Assembly: GCF_011064595.1 (NCBI RefSeq)
Contig: NZ_JAALJI010000009.1
Location: 124,001-188,000 of the forward strand
Reading direction: 5' to 3'
Length of the DNA: 64,000 nucleotides
Origin: Paludisphaera soli
GTDB taxonomy: Bacteria > Planctomycetota > Planctomycetia > Isosphaerales > Isosphaeraceae
The notes under the pieces were generated by a model. The model did not search any database and was not told the origin of the DNA. It saw only the letters and a list, made by a program, of their open reading frames with translations. How positions within the stretch are numbered: position 1 is the stretch's first letter; each line of letters begins with the position of its first letter. Shown piece by piece: positions 25,772 to 36,634 of the stretch. A program made the translations under genes and the position numbers.

Positions 25772-27354
25772 CGATGCCGCTTCTTGATCTGGTCCGCGAG
25801 CCGCAAGGCGAGCGCCACGATCGTCAAGGCCGAATTGAAGGTGCCGCTGGTCGGGAAGACCGAGCAGCCCGCCACGTACAGGTTCGGGACGCCGTGCACG
25901 CGGCAGTTCTCGTCGACGACTCCCAGGCTCGGGTCGCGGTGCATGCGAGTCGTCCCCATGTGGTGCTGATCCCCGCGCAGATCTCGCGGCCACTGCGCGT
26001 CGTCGTCGGGCACGGTCGACCGGAGCCGTCCGAATCCGGAGCGGTCCAACTCCTCGCCGAGCAGCCGGCTCGCGACGGTCATGCCGCGCCTGTCCTCCTC
26101 CGACAGCCGCCAATCGACCACGATCTTCCGCAGGCCGAACGCGTCGAGGTCTTCGCCGAGTCCGACGCGGCTTTCCGGGTTCGGCAACTGCTCGGACGTG
26201 CAATTCAGGGTGACGGATCGCAGGGACGCCGTCGGCTTGTTCCGGCCGTAGATCACCCGGCGCGCGCCGTAGGTCGCGACGCCGGGGAGCCCCCTGACCA
26301 CGGATCCCAGATTCTTCAGCATGCCGGCGCCGCCGCCGTTTCGATGGACGAGCCGCGTCAGGGCGTCTATCTCGGGGGGCCTGGGATACTGGAAACGCAC
26401 CCTCAGATTCGCCAGTTTGAGTCGTCGCCTGGTCTCGTCGGAGAGCAGGATGTAAGAAACGAAACGTCGGGAGGCGCCGACCCTCCTGAAGATCGCCCCC
26501 TGTTCGCCCGTCTGGAATTTCAGCCGGGAGGCGGGGACCTTCAGGTCGATCTCGCCGCCCGTGTACTCCAGATGCAGCTGGAAGTACCGGCCGACGAGCC
26601 CGCGGTCGTTCCCCAGGGCGACGCCGGCCTCGTTCTCGGAGAGCAACAGGAGCCGCGCATTCTCGATTCCGCCCGACGCCAGGACGAAGACGCGGGCTCG
26701 AACCGAGAAGCGGCCGTCGGGGAGGACGCCGACGCGGAGTCGTCGCACCTCCGGGCTTCCCTCGCCGGCGTCGAAACGCAGGGCGTTGGCGTGGAGGTAG
26801 ACGCTGAGATTTCGGGCCCGTTGCAGCTCGGGCTTGTACTCGCGGCCGAACCGCGTGGCCGGGGCTTGCTGGAGGACCCGGCAGACGAAATGCGGCCCGC
26901 CGAACGGCTCGGGTATACAGCCCGGCGTGATACCCCACTCGGGGAGCTCGTAACCCGACGGGCCGAACCTGAGGACGCCTTGCGCCCGACGATACCACGG
27001 GTCGAGCTCGGCGATCGGGAACGGCCAGCCGGTGTACGGGACGCCCTCGCGCTCCTCGAAATCCAGCGGGGTGGGCAGGTCGCACCAGACCCGGCCCCAG
27101 CGGTTGGTGGTGCCGCCGAAATAGCGAAAACGCGAGTCCGGGAAGCGTTCGTAAGGACGCCCGACGATGCGGCCGTCGTAGAGGTCCTGCGTGGGCCGAT
27201 CCGGCTTGGAGCCTCCGCTCTCCAGCAACACCGCGCGGAACCCGGAATCGATGAACTCGCGGGCCACCGTGATGCCCGCGGCCCCCCCGCCTATGATGCA
27301 GACGTCGGTCTCGATCTCGGTTCCGTCCGGCACCGAACGGGCGTCAAACAACAT
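25768..27354 (-). CDS. GMC-family FAD oxidoreductase
   Basis: The 528-residue protein starts with the FAD-binding segment VCIIGGGAAGITVAREF (glycines at about 22-27) and ends with the GMC C-terminal half: GTTRMHRDP, then LYVAGCSVFPTSGTFNSALT. It should oxidise an alcohol or sugar with FAD and pass electrons to an unknown acceptor. No Tat or Sec signal is visible, so it is probably cytoplasmic. The start has a GGGAG box about 8 bases upstream. Its stop overlaps the ATG of the broken glycosyltransferase gene, which suggests an original role in a polysaccharide or glycolipid locus. That context is now degraded. Confidence 0.92.
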   Translation of the reverse strand: MLFDARSVPDGTEIETDVCIIGGGAAGITVAREFIDSGFRAVLLESGGSKPDRPTQDLYDGRIVGRPYERFPDSRFRYFGGTTNRWGRVWCDLPTPLDFEEREGVPYTGWPFPIAELDPWYRRAQGVLRFGPSGYELPEWGITPGCIPEPFGGPHFVCRVLQQAPATRFGREYKPELQRARNLSVYLHANALRFDAGEGSPEVRRLRVGVLPDGRFSVRARVFVLASGGIENARLLLLSENEAGVALGNDRGLVGRYFQLHLEYTGGEIDLKVPASRLKFQTGEQGAIFRRVGASRRFVSYILLSDETRRRLKLANLRVRFQYPRPPEIDALTRLVHRNGGGAGMLKNLGSVVRGLPGVATYGARRVIYGRNKPTASLRSVTLNCTSEQLPNPESRVGLGEDLDAFGLRKIVVDWRLSEEDRRGMTVASRLLGEELDRSGFGRLRSTVPDDDAQWPRDLRGDQHHMGTTRMHRDPSLGVVDENCRVHGVPNLYVAGCSVFPTSGTFNSALTIVALALRLADQIKKRHR

Positions 27355-28103
27355 GGAGCATCTCCCTAGATGATCAGGGACGGAGGTCGAGACGGACGCG
27401 GCTCAGACGGGAAGCCGCGCGCCCGATCCGCCGTCTCGCCCGCCCGAGCGGCTCGTCCCCGCGCAGACAAGGCCTTCATGGTATCGCCAGGCTCAACCGG
27501 TCCTGCGAGGCTCGCGAGCCATCATTCCTCCGGGTCCGTCGAATTCTTGGGCGGTTCCTGCACCGTCGTCGACGGCCGTCGACATGGTCCGACGTCGACC
27601 TGGACGACCTCCGGCGACCTCGCACCCTACCGGCGAGGCCGGGTTCGCCCCTGAGCGCCCCCAGGAGAGGACGCTGGATGGCTGCCATGCTCACCGGAGG
27701 CGGACCTTGGAGACACTGACTTTAGTGCGACCCCTGAACCCTTGACGCTGACTGAGATTTCATGCCGAACCGGCCAATCTTCGGCGCTATGATCACATAT
27801 CCGCGCACACGAAGTCACTACCGAATGGATGTCGAGAAGGTGGCATCCTGCGATTTTGCCGATGAATCGGTGGATTTGAGGCGTTCGAAGAACGTCTCGG
27901 CAGCGAAATCGCGCTTAAAGTCCCATCGCGGATTCATCCCGCCTGTCCGCAGCATCGCTGGAGACCGGCGATCACCTCGACGATCGGCCGTCGAGGCGTT
28001 GCAAGATTCGAGGGGAGATCCCACAGACACTGGGGAGGTGTGCTGAACGGGGCGGGCGCGTCGGACGGTCGGCAATCGAAGTCGGACGATGGACCATGAG
28101 CAA
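27355..28103. other. Intergenic stretch of about 750 bases with no recognised gene
   Basis: This region lies between the GMC gene's start and the end of the asparagine synthetase gene. Its right half (about 27700-28060) is clearly less GC-rich than the neighbours and has short open frames in several phases, none with a ribosome site or a recognised motif. It may be a relic of a lost gene or mobile element plus the GMC promoter. No inverted-repeat ends, target duplications or tRNA-like ends were found by eye. Confidence 0.5.
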
Positions 28104-28145
28104 GAGGCCGCCGCGTCGCTCCTGATGGAGACGGCGGGGCGGCCT
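28104..28145 (-). terminator. Terminator-like hairpin after the asparagine synthetase gene
   Basis: The arms GAGGCCGCC and GGCGGCCTC pair perfectly over 9 bases, plus two more pairs beyond one mismatch, about 35 bases past the gene's stop at 28180 in the minus direction. On that strand the hairpin is followed by TTGCTC, only a weak T-rich tail. Confidence 0.5.
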
Positions 28146-28179
28146 CTGGGCGTTTGCGCGTGATGGGGTCGGAGTCGGC

Positions 28180-30189
28180 TCAGACGCGGCCGGCGAGGGC
28201 CCCGTTGAGGTTCGAGAGGTCGAGGCCGCTCGGCGGGTTGCCGACGCCCGACCGCGACGGGGTCCAGGTCGGCAGGTCGCAGAGGCCGCCGCCGAGGTAG
28301 GTGTGGTGCCAGAGCTGGGTGGCCGCCACGCAGGTCAGGCTCAGGTCCATGATAATCCGCTTGGGGGCGAACTTCGGGAACCGGCCGTGGGCGGCGACCT
28401 CGCGGGCCACGCCTTCCGCGTCGAAGTACCCCGTCTTGCGGAGCGACTCCGGGCTGAGGAGCTGGTCCACCCAGGCGGGACGGCCCGAGTCGAAGAAGGC
28501 TTCGGACCGGCTGGCTCGGAACATGGTCTTGGGGCGGTTGGCGATCTTCTTGGGGAGCGTCCGGGCGGCGACCTGCCGGAGGATCCACTTGTCGGTCAGC
28601 CCCTTGAGCTTGTACTCCGGGGCGATCGAGGCGCAGAAGGCGACCACGTCCTCGTCGAGCAGCGGGTAGCGGGCCTCGACCGACGAGTTCATCGCCACCC
28701 GGTCGCCCTTGCCGTGCAGCAGCAGACCGGCCAGCATCACCTTGTAGCCGACGTAGAGCGACTGGTTGAGCGGGGCCCACTTCGTGAACCGCTCGTGGTC
28801 GATGTGCAGGTCGTCGTAGGCCGAGAAGTCCTCGACGCCGTCCCACATCTCCCCGGAGTAGAGGAAGCTGCGCGACTGGGCCATCAGGTCGTACACGTCC
28901 TGCTGCGCCGGGCGGGTCCCCTGGAAGCCCATGCGCGGCGGCAGGTGGGCGGGGTTCCCCTTCATCGAGCCGACGATGACGTTGCGGATCCCGGCCGGAA
29001 GCCAGTTGCCGGCGACCCGCCGCATGACGTTTCGGACCTGCTGGCTCTTGAACCAGGGGTAGCCGGCGAGGGCCTCGTCGGCCCCTTCGCCGGTGAGGGC
29101 GACCTTGTAGCCCTGGGCGTGGACCGCCTTGGCGAGCTGCATCAGGCAGGCCGCCGAGGAGTCCATCACCGGCCCCTCGGCCGCGCGGATCAGCTCGGGA
29201 TAGGCGTTGATGATGTCGGTGCGGTCCATCGTCACCATCGTCAGCTTCGAGCCGAGCGCATCGGCCGACTCGACGGCCTGCGACCGCTCGTCCGGCCCGG
29301 CCTTATTGAGGCCGATGGTGAACGAGGGGACCGCGTAGCCGCGCTGGCGGGAGCTGAGGCCGAGCACGACGGTCGAGTCCAGCCCGCCGCTGATGTAGCT
29401 GACGACCGGCACGTCGCCGCGCAACCGACGCTCGACGGCCTGACGCATCAGGTGCTCCAACTCGTCGATCAGGGGCGTCGGGTCCTTCATCCGGCGCTCG
29501 TCGCCGGCGTCGGGGAAGTCCAGGTCCCAGTACTTGACGGTCTCGATCCGGCCGTCGCGGACGGAGAGGAAGTGCCCGGGCGGGAGGATCTTGATCCCCT
29601 CGAAGAAAGTCCGGGTGGTGCTGGCGCAGAAGGTGTTGAAGAAGACGTCGATCCCCCGCCGGTCGGCGCGAGCGTCGATCATCCCCGAGGCGAGGATCGC
29701 CTTGATCTCGGAGCCCCAGAGGAGCCAGCCGTCGACTTCGGCGTAATAAAGCGGGCAGATGCCCACGCGGTCCCGGCCCAGAAGGAGCGTCCGCTCCTTG
29801 CGATCCCAGAGCGAGACGGCGTACTGGCCGCGGGCCTTGTCGAACATGCCCCGGCCCAGTTCTTCGTAGAAGTGGACCCAGAGTTCGGTGTCGCAGCGCG
29901 TCGAGAGCGTATGCCCGTTCGCCAGAAGTTCCTTCTGGAACTCGGGATATTCGAAGACCTCGCCGTTCTGGGCGACCCAGACGGTCCCGTCCTCGTTGCA
30001 GAGGGGCTGCCGCCCTCCCTCCAGGTCGACGATCGCCAGGCGACGCGCACCGAGGGCGACGCCGGGCTCGATGTGGATCTGCTCGTCTTCCGGCCCGCGG
30101 TGCGCAATGGCACTGGTCATCGCCAGGAGGCGAGCCGCCGGAAATTCGCGCCGATCCCGTAAATCCAAGGCCCCCGCGATGCCGCACAT
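28180..30189 (-). CDS. asnB: Glutamine-hydrolysing asparagine synthetase family protein
   Basis: The 669-residue protein begins MCGIAG, so after Met removal Cys is the N-terminal nucleophile of a class II glutamine amidotransferase; this fixes the start at 30189, which also has an AGGAG box. The amidotransferase domain (about 1-200, with RRLAIVDLEGGRQPL and WVAQNGEVFEY) is followed by the synthetase domain with the PPi-loop SYISGGLDSTVVLG near residue 268 and LTGEGADEALAGY. It converts Asp to Asn, or in related clusters amidates other carboxylates. Planctomycetes carry several paralogues, so the substrate is not certain. A good -10 box (TATAGT, 30281-30276) lies about 90 bases upstream without a clear -35. 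The neighbours give no pathway clue. Confidence 0.92.
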   Translation of the reverse strand: MCGIAGALDLRDRREFPAARLLAMTSAIAHRGPEDEQIHIEPGVALGARRLAIVDLEGGRQPLCNEDGTVWVAQNGEVFEYPEFQKELLANGHTLSTRCDTELWVHFYEELGRGMFDKARGQYAVSLWDRKERTLLLGRDRVGICPLYYAEVDGWLLWGSEIKAILASGMIDARADRRGIDVFFNTFCASTTRTFFEGIKILPPGHFLSVRDGRIETVKYWDLDFPDAGDERRMKDPTPLIDELEHLMRQAVERRLRGDVPVVSYISGGLDSTVVLGLSSRQRGYAVPSFTIGLNKAGPDERSQAVESADALGSKLTMVTMDRTDIINAYPELIRAAEGPVMDSSAACLMQLAKAVHAQGYKVALTGEGADEALAGYPWFKSQQVRNVMRRVAGNWLPAGIRNVIVGSMKGNPAHLPPRMGFQGTRPAQQDVYDLMAQSRSFLYSGEMWDGVEDFSAYDDLHIDHERFTKWAPLNQSLYVGYKVMLAGLLLHGKGDRVAMNSSVEARYPLLDEDVVAFCASIAPEYKLKGLTDKWILRQVAARTLPKKIANRPKTMFRASRSEAFFDSGRPAWVDQLLSPESLRKTGYFDAEGVAREVAAHGRFPKFAPKRIIMDLSLTCVAATQLWHHTYLGGGLCDLPTWTPSRSGVGNPPSGLDLSNLNGALAGRV

Positions 30190-30361
30190 GGTTGCTGAAT
30201 CTCCTGGGCTCGTTGCGTCTTCCGACGGACCCGGCGAGCCGGGCGTCAAGGTTTGCCCCGACCGCCCGACTTCCAACTATACCATGCCGGGCGAACCGGG
30301 GCGGACTCCGGCGGGAATGGCCTCCCGAGGATGGGAGGCGGGGCGGGGCCGGTTGGATCCG

Positions 30362-31171
30362 TCAGTAGGCCCCCGGCGGCGAGGTCTGCCAGCCCTGGCC
30401 GTAGGCGTCCATCGCCTTGACCTGCTGGGCGCGATCGTAGAAAAGGAAGGCGACGACGATCCCGGTGATCGCCCCGCCCGCGTGCGCCAGGTAGGCCACG
30501 CCGCCGGACTCGCCCATCTCGCCGATCCCCTGGACGCCGAGCCAGACCTGCAGCGCGATCCAGCCGCCGATGACCACCACGGCCGGAAGCACGGTGATGA
30601 ACCGGAAGACCAGCACCCGGATCTGATGGTGCGGGAACCAGACGACGTAGGCCCCCATGATCCCGGCGATCGCCCCCGAAGCGCCCAGCGTCGGGATGAT
30701 CGAATCCGGCGCGGCGGCGATCTGCGCGAGCGAGCCCATCAGGCCGCAGGCGAGGTAGACGATCAGGTAGCGAACGCCCCCCAGCACCTCCTCGACGTTG
30801 TCGCCGACGATCCAGAGGTAGAGCATGTTCCCGATCAGGTGCATCGGGCTGCCGTGCAGGAACATCGAGGTGAAGAGGGTCAGCCAGATCGGGATCGGGC
30901 TGGGGGCGTGGGGGACGACGTCGCGCGCGTCCACCCGGACGATCCCGTCGAACGCCCCGCGGTCGGCGTCGACCTGCGCGTTGCGCCGGAGGGTCGGCCC
31001 TTCCAGGTCGTCCAGGTGGGTGATCTCGTAGGGCGTCGCCGCCAGGGCCATCGTGAACTCGTCGCCCCGGTTGAACTGGACCAGGTACATCACGACGTTG
31101 AGCGCGATGATGGCGTAGGTGACGACCGGCGTGATCCGGGTGCGGTGGAGGTCGCCGAGGGGGAGGACCAT
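30362..31171 (-). CDS. Rhomboid-family intramembrane serine protease
   Basis: The 269-residue membrane protein has the rhomboid layout. The first helix, VTYAIIALNVVMYLVQF, is followed by a loop of about 60 residues and FLHGSPMHLIGNMLYLWIVG with the conserved H-x3-N. Ser165 lies in LGASGAIAGIMGAY and His230 in AHAGGAITG, completing the dyad. It cuts transmembrane proteins; substrates are unknown. The C-terminal tail is short and cytoplasmic. It follows an uncharacterised gene by 126 bases on the same strand. Confidence 0.93.
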   Translation of the reverse strand: MVLPLGDLHRTRITPVVTYAIIALNVVMYLVQFNRGDEFTMALAATPYEITHLDDLEGPTLRRNAQVDADRGAFDGIVRVDARDVVPHAPSPIPIWLTLFTSMFLHGSPMHLIGNMLYLWIVGDNVEEVLGGVRYLIVYLACGLMGSLAQIAAAPDSIIPTLGASGAIAGIMGAYVVWFPHHQIRVLVFRFITVLPAVVVIGGWIALQVWLGVQGIGEMGESGGVAYLAHAGGAITGIVVAFLFYDRAQQVKAMDAYGQGWQTSPPGAY

Positions 31172-31297
31172 GAGGGGGCTCGCGTCCGGGGGAGGGCGTC
31201 GGGCTCGCGCCGGACGGGAGGCGCGGCGGGGGCGGGGAGCGTCGTTATTCTGACGTACCCCGCCCCGGCTTGGAAGCCCGTTCGATCGCCGAGGCGA

Positions 31298-31831
31298 TCA
31301 GGCCCAGATGGCCCGGCCGTCGGGTCGAGACGCTCCCTCGACCTCCAGCTTGTCGAGTTCCTGGCGGACCCGGGAGAGGCCGAAGGCGCAAAGCTCGAAG
31401 TGCTCGCTGAGCCGACGCAGGACCGGCCGCTCGTCCTGGCTGCCGGCCAGGGTGCTGGCCAGGTAGTACGAGCGTTTCCCTTGCTGCTGGTAGTCGAGCA
31501 GGCCGTCGGCCGAGTCGGCAGCGAGGCGCTTGACCGCGTCGGGGTAGAGCCCGGTCCAGAAAAGGGTGAAGTCGCCGACGTGGCGATGGCACTCGCAACG
31601 GCGTTCCTCGTCCTCGGCCGACTCGGCCTCGGCCAGGATCCGCGCGACCTCGAACAGCGGGCGGCCCTGCCGGTCGCGGATCCGACCGATGGCCTGGGTC
31701 GGCGCGAACGAGGCGAGGAGGTTCGACACGTAGCCGACGAGGGAGGGGTCCCCCACGCCGAGTTCGGTCATGAAGGTGGATTCGGTCAGCCCGCGGAACA
31801 GGCGGTGGAGGGGGTGCGATTCGGAAATCAT
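31298..31831 (-). CDS. Uncharacterised 177-residue soluble protein
   Basis: The protein starts MISESHPLHRLFRGLTESTFM and has mixed helical content, a pair of cysteines (RRCECHRHVG), and the segments DFTLFWTGLYPDAVKRL and QQGKRSYYLAS. There is no signal peptide or membrane helix. The composition and balanced codon use mark it as a real gene. I do not recognise a family. It lies upstream of the rhomboid gene on the same strand, so the two may share a transcript. Confidence 0.8.
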   Translation of the reverse strand: MISESHPLHRLFRGLTESTFMTELGVGDPSLVGYVSNLLASFAPTQAIGRIRDRQGRPLFEVARILAEAESAEDEERRCECHRHVGDFTLFWTGLYPDAVKRLAADSADGLLDYQQQGKRSYYLASTLAGSQDERPVLRRLSEHFELCAFGLSRVRQELDKLEVEGASRPDGRAIWA

Positions 31832-32221
31832 GCGTGATTTCTCCGATCGGGGTCGTCCGTGCCCTCGTTGATCGACGCGTCTGGATCCGGAAGCGTCCGG
31901 CCTTTCGTGAGCGATGAGTGCGTGCGGAGAGGACGATGCCAGCCGATCGCCCTACAGCAAACAATGCGCCGGGTCCGCGATCCGGGGAAGGCAAAATCCT
32001 GAGAATCTCGCGCGACCCCGGTTCACCCCGGTCTAGCAGCCTGCTCCGAGGCCCGATCCAGCCGGCCGCATCTTCGTCCAGGGCTTGATCGAGGGCGTCG
32101 GCCGGGGCCCGATGCTACGCCGGGGTCGTCCCCGTGGCGGCGCGTCGCGGGCCGGGCCGGAATCCTCGCGTCGCGGCGGTCTCCGATCGTCCGATCTGCG
32201 CAGATCGGCGGACGTCCCGCC
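31832..32221. other. 390-base intergenic stretch
   Basis: The region separates the uncharacterised gene (start at 31831) from the propeller gene (stop at 32222), both on the minus strand. It should hold the promoter of the former. No convincing -35/-10 pair, hairpin or small gene was found by eye. Confidence 0.4.
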
Positions 32222-33799
32222 TCAGGGCGTGGCTTCGAACCAGGCGTCCTTCATCGAGCCGACGAACCGACCGCGGGGGCCGTCGCCGATCTTCAGGTCG
32301 CGGGCCTCGGCGCTCAGGTCGAGGTCGGCGTCCTCGGCCTGGGCGACCAGGCGGCCGTCGAGGAAGAGGCGGAGCCTGTCGGAGGCTCGCTGGGCGACGA
32401 CGTCGTGCCAGCCGGGAGAGACCTCGTGATCGTGGGTGACGAGCCGCCCGGCGGACATCGACCAGACCTCGCCGGAGGGGAGCGTGGTGACGAACAGCCG
32501 GCCCTGGAAGGTGGCCATGGTCCAGGCGCGCCGGTACTTCACGTCCGGCGTGGCGTCGACCTGCTTGAGGAGCGACCAGGAGGCGTCGCCTTCGTAGCGG
32601 TAGACCTCCGCGCCGGGGAGGGTGCCGGCGTAGAAGACGCCGTTGTGGACGAGCATCCCCATCACCTCGGTCTCGGACCCCAGCCGGCCGGCGTCGGCCC
32701 ATCGTCCGTCCGGGTCCAGCCGGTAGACCTTGCCCGTGGGCCAGCCGGCGACGTGGAGCTTGTCCTCATAGACGGCGAACGCGTAGGTCTGGGTGACGTC
32801 GTCGGCCACGGGCCCCAGGTCGGTCCAGGCCTCGCCGTCGAAGCGGGCGACGGACGCGCCGTCGTAGCTGCCGGCGTAGAGGGCCCCGTCGAAGACGGCC
32901 AGGGGCTGGACGCGGCGGCCGCCCGGCGTGGGGATCGAGGTCCAGAGCTCGCCCCCCTCGTAGCGGAAGAAACCGGCGGGCTGGTACAGCGACGAGGCGT
33001 AGAGCCGCCCGCCGAACGACACCAGCCCGGCGACGGCGGGGGTCGGGTCCAGGTCGCCGGCCGGCTCCCAGGCCCCGGGCCCGGCGAACCGGAAGACTCG
33101 GCCCCCGCGCTCGGGGTTGTCCGACTCGGCGAGCGCCGAGCCGGCCGTCCGGTACTTCCCGGTTGCGACGTAAAGGCGGCCTTCGTGCACGGCCATGGCC
33201 GTCACGGAATTCGAAGCGTCGGGCGCGCCCATGGGCTCCCACCGGCCGGGCCCGTCGTAGCGGTAGACTTGCCCTCGATGGGGGAGGTCCGGCTCGCACG
33301 TGCCGACGTAGAGCCGGCCTTCGTGCACGGCCAGGGCGAATCCCAGCATCGCCTGCCCCGGCCGGCCCTCGGCCCGCCAGGTCGGCTCGGTCCCGGAGTC
33401 GATGCCGAACTGGAGCTGACGCCGGTTGGCGTGGCTGGTCGTGACGCCGGTATTGTCGCGCAGGCCCAGGGTGAATCCCCGTCGGCCCTTCGCGTCCCAG
33501 AAGCTCAGCAGGTCGCCGAGATCCCGGACGTCCGAGTCGTCCGCCCGGAACGACAGGCCGACGGCGAAGTCGGACCGTCCCGGCGAGCGGTCGAGCTTGA
33601 CGCTCCTCGGCGCGGCCCCCGGCTGGAAGGCGACCTCCTCGGCGCCGAGGAGTCGGACGGCCGAGGCGGAGGGCTTCGGCGCGGCGTCCTCGGCGACGGC
33701 GAGCGGCGAGGCCAGCAGCAATCCGAGGCAGGCCCGCACGGCGGACCTCGCGGGCGCGAGGCGGGGCCAGGGGCGAGGGCGTTCCTTCGCGATCGTCAT
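32222..33799 (-). CDS. Secreted beta-propeller protein with LamG-like end regions
   Basis: The 525-residue protein has a signal peptide (about 1-36). A LamG/concanavalin-like part follows, with SVKLDRSPGRSDFAVGLSFRADD, split from its C-terminal half (HDVVAQRASDRLRLFLDGRLVAQ). Between them are about seven repeats of a propeller blade built on the pattern AVHEGRLYVGT...YRYDG..W, for example AMAVHEGRLYVATGKY and LAVFDGALYAGSYDG. The repeats suggest a seven-bladed propeller inserted in a carbohydrate-binding-like jelly roll. The role is probably binding at the cell surface; no catalytic residue is visible. The start has no strong ribosome site but fits the signal peptide. Confidence 0.85.
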   Translation of the reverse strand: MTIAKERPRPWPRLAPARSAVRACLGLLLASPLAVAEDAAPKPSASAVRLLGAEEVAFQPGAAPRSVKLDRSPGRSDFAVGLSFRADDSDVRDLGDLLSFWDAKGRRGFTLGLRDNTGVTTSHANRRQLQFGIDSGTEPTWRAEGRPGQAMLGFALAVHEGRLYVGTCEPDLPHRGQVYRYDGPGRWEPMGAPDASNSVTAMAVHEGRLYVATGKYRTAGSALAESDNPERGGRVFRFAGPGAWEPAGDLDPTPAVAGLVSFGGRLYASSLYQPAGFFRYEGGELWTSIPTPGGRRVQPLAVFDGALYAGSYDGASVARFDGEAWTDLGPVADDVTQTYAFAVYEDKLHVAGWPTGKVYRLDPDGRWADAGRLGSETEVMGMLVHNGVFYAGTLPGAEVYRYEGDASWSLLKQVDATPDVKYRRAWTMATFQGRLFVTTLPSGEVWSMSAGRLVTHDHEVSPGWHDVVAQRASDRLRLFLDGRLVAQAEDADLDLSAEARDLKIGDGPRGRFVGSMKDAWFEATP

Positions 33800-33832
33800 C
33801 GGGGCCTCGGAGTGAGGGGCTCGGAAGGTCGC

Positions 33833-34135
33833 TCAGCGGGCCGTGGTCTCGGCGGCGGTCGTCCGTCCCAGGTCGACGCCCGTCTTCTCGCGCCAGTGGG
33901 CGTCGTATTCGAGCGAGAAGATGAGCTGGATGGTCTCGGCGCGATCGGGGCCGGGCTCGCGGAGGGCGTCCAGGGCCTGGCGGATGTGGCCGAGTCGGGG
34001 GTCGGGGTGCTCGCCGTGGCGGGCGGGGGCCCGATCGATCCGGTCGAGCCCGGCGGCGACTTCAAGGATCTTGGCGCGGATCTCCAGGAAGTCGCGGTCG
34101 AGGATCTGGAGGGCGTCTCGGGTGTTCTGGGGCAT
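33833..34135 (-). CDS. Small uncharacterised helical protein
   Basis: The 100-residue protein starts at ATG 34135 with an AGGAGG box 8 bases upstream, which rules out the longer frame from 34180. It is mostly helical and charged (ILDRDFLEIRAKILEVAAGLDRID, IRQALDALREPGPDRAETIQLIFSLEYDAHWREKTG) with no cysteines or membrane helix. No family is recognised. It lies just past the groEL terminator and 34 bases before the propeller gene, possibly in one unit with it. Confidence 0.78.
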   Translation of the reverse strand: MPQNTRDALQILDRDFLEIRAKILEVAAGLDRIDRAPARHGEHPDPRLGHIRQALDALREPGPDRAETIQLIFSLEYDAHWREKTGVDLGRTTAAETTAR

Positions 34136-34228
34136 GGCGAACCTCCTGGTCGAATCGCACCGACGGGCGCATTTTCCCACAGGGCTCCGCCGATTGCAAA
34201 TCGGTCGGGGTGCGGGCGCGAGCGCATG

Positions 34229-34260
34229 AAAAAAGGCGGGGGCCGTCGCCGGCCCCCGCC
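34229..34260 (-). terminator. Intrinsic terminator of the groESL operon
   Basis: On the minus strand, GGCGGGGGCC and GGCCCCCGCC form a perfect 10-base GC stem around a 6-base loop, followed at once by six T (34234-34229). It starts 35 bases past the groEL stop. This is a textbook Rho-independent terminator. Confidence 0.88.
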
Positions 34261-34294
34261 CCTCGGATTTCGCATGGATCGATCAGTCGATCGA

Positions 34295-35920
<1,626 letters not shown>

Positions 35921-35993
35921 GTCAGCTTCTTCTCCAAAGCACTAGGGGAATGTGTCTCGTGAGCTGTGTTCGGGGGGCCGATCGAGCGAGCGA

Positions 35994-36284
35994 TCAGCCG
36001 ACGACCGCGAGGATGTCGTCCTCGCGCATGAGCAGGACCTTCTTCTCGCCGTCGAGCTTGAACTCCTCGCCCGCGTACGAGGTGAAGATCACGACGTCGC
36101 CGGGCTTGACCTGCAGCTCGCGACGCTTGCCGTCCTTGGTCACGCGGCCTTCGCCCACCGACACGACCTTCCCCTTCTGGGGCTTGTCCTTGGCGGTCTC
36201 CGGCAGCACGATCCCGCCGGCGGTGGTCCCCTTGGCCTCTTCGCGCTCGACGACCACGCGATCTCCCAACGGCTTCAGATTCAT
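35994..36284 (-). CDS. groS: Co-chaperonin GroES
   Basis: The 96-residue protein matches GroES throughout: LKPLGDRVVVEREEAKGTTAGGIVLPE (start), GKVVSVGEG, VKPGDVVIFTSYAGEEFKLDGEK and a final LMREDDILAVVG. It caps the GroEL ring. The start has an AGAGGAG box. It is the first gene of the groES-groEL operon; the upstream region has a perfect short dyad but no recognisable CIRCE element. Confidence 0.97.
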   Translation of the reverse strand: MNLKPLGDRVVVEREEAKGTTAGGIVLPETAKDKPQKGKVVSVGEGRVTKDGKRRELQVKPGDVVIFTSYAGEEFKLDGEKKVLLMREDDILAVVG

Positions 36285-36634
36285 CGGTCCTGAACTCCTC
36301 TTCGACGTCTTGCTTCGAATCCGTCTCGACCTCGCTCCAGGCCACTCGCCCGTCCAACCCTGGGGCGCGGCCCGCGCGATACCATGACTTGCCCCTGCCC
36401 ATAAGCAAGGAGTGTGCCGGTGATTTGTTTGTGTTGCAAGTTCCTTAAGTTTAAGGGTTTGTGATGGGTGGGCGTCCCGGGTCAGTTGCCGGTCGACCTG
36501 CCGGGCCCGGTATCCGGCGGATGGCTCATGTCATTTTGGCAGCCCTGCCGCCCGCGATTCCCCTGGCAAATCGTGGCCGGATTCTGTATGACAAATGTCC
36601 TAGATTGTCGTGCGGGGACGAAGGGGGGATCGCC
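36285..36634. promoter_or_regulatory. Divergent control region of groESL and the HEAT-repeat gene
   Basis: This 350-base region separates groES (minus) and the HEAT-repeat gene (plus). It has a local AT-rich segment at 36415-36465 with the perfect inverted repeat CCTTAA-GT-TTAAGG at 36443-36456, about 160 bases before the groES start. No TTAGCACTC-N9-GAGTGCTAA (CIRCE) is present. Promoter boxes cannot be placed with confidence. Confidence 0.4.

Noticed and set aside
27762-28046. 94-residue plus-strand frame in the low-GC gap
   Set aside because: No ribosome site, no recognised motif and a competing frame on the other strand; too weak to call a gene.
36285-36460. CIRCE heat-shock element before groES
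   Set aside because: The consensus TTAGCACTC-N9-GAGTGCTAA is absent; only a different short dyad was found.
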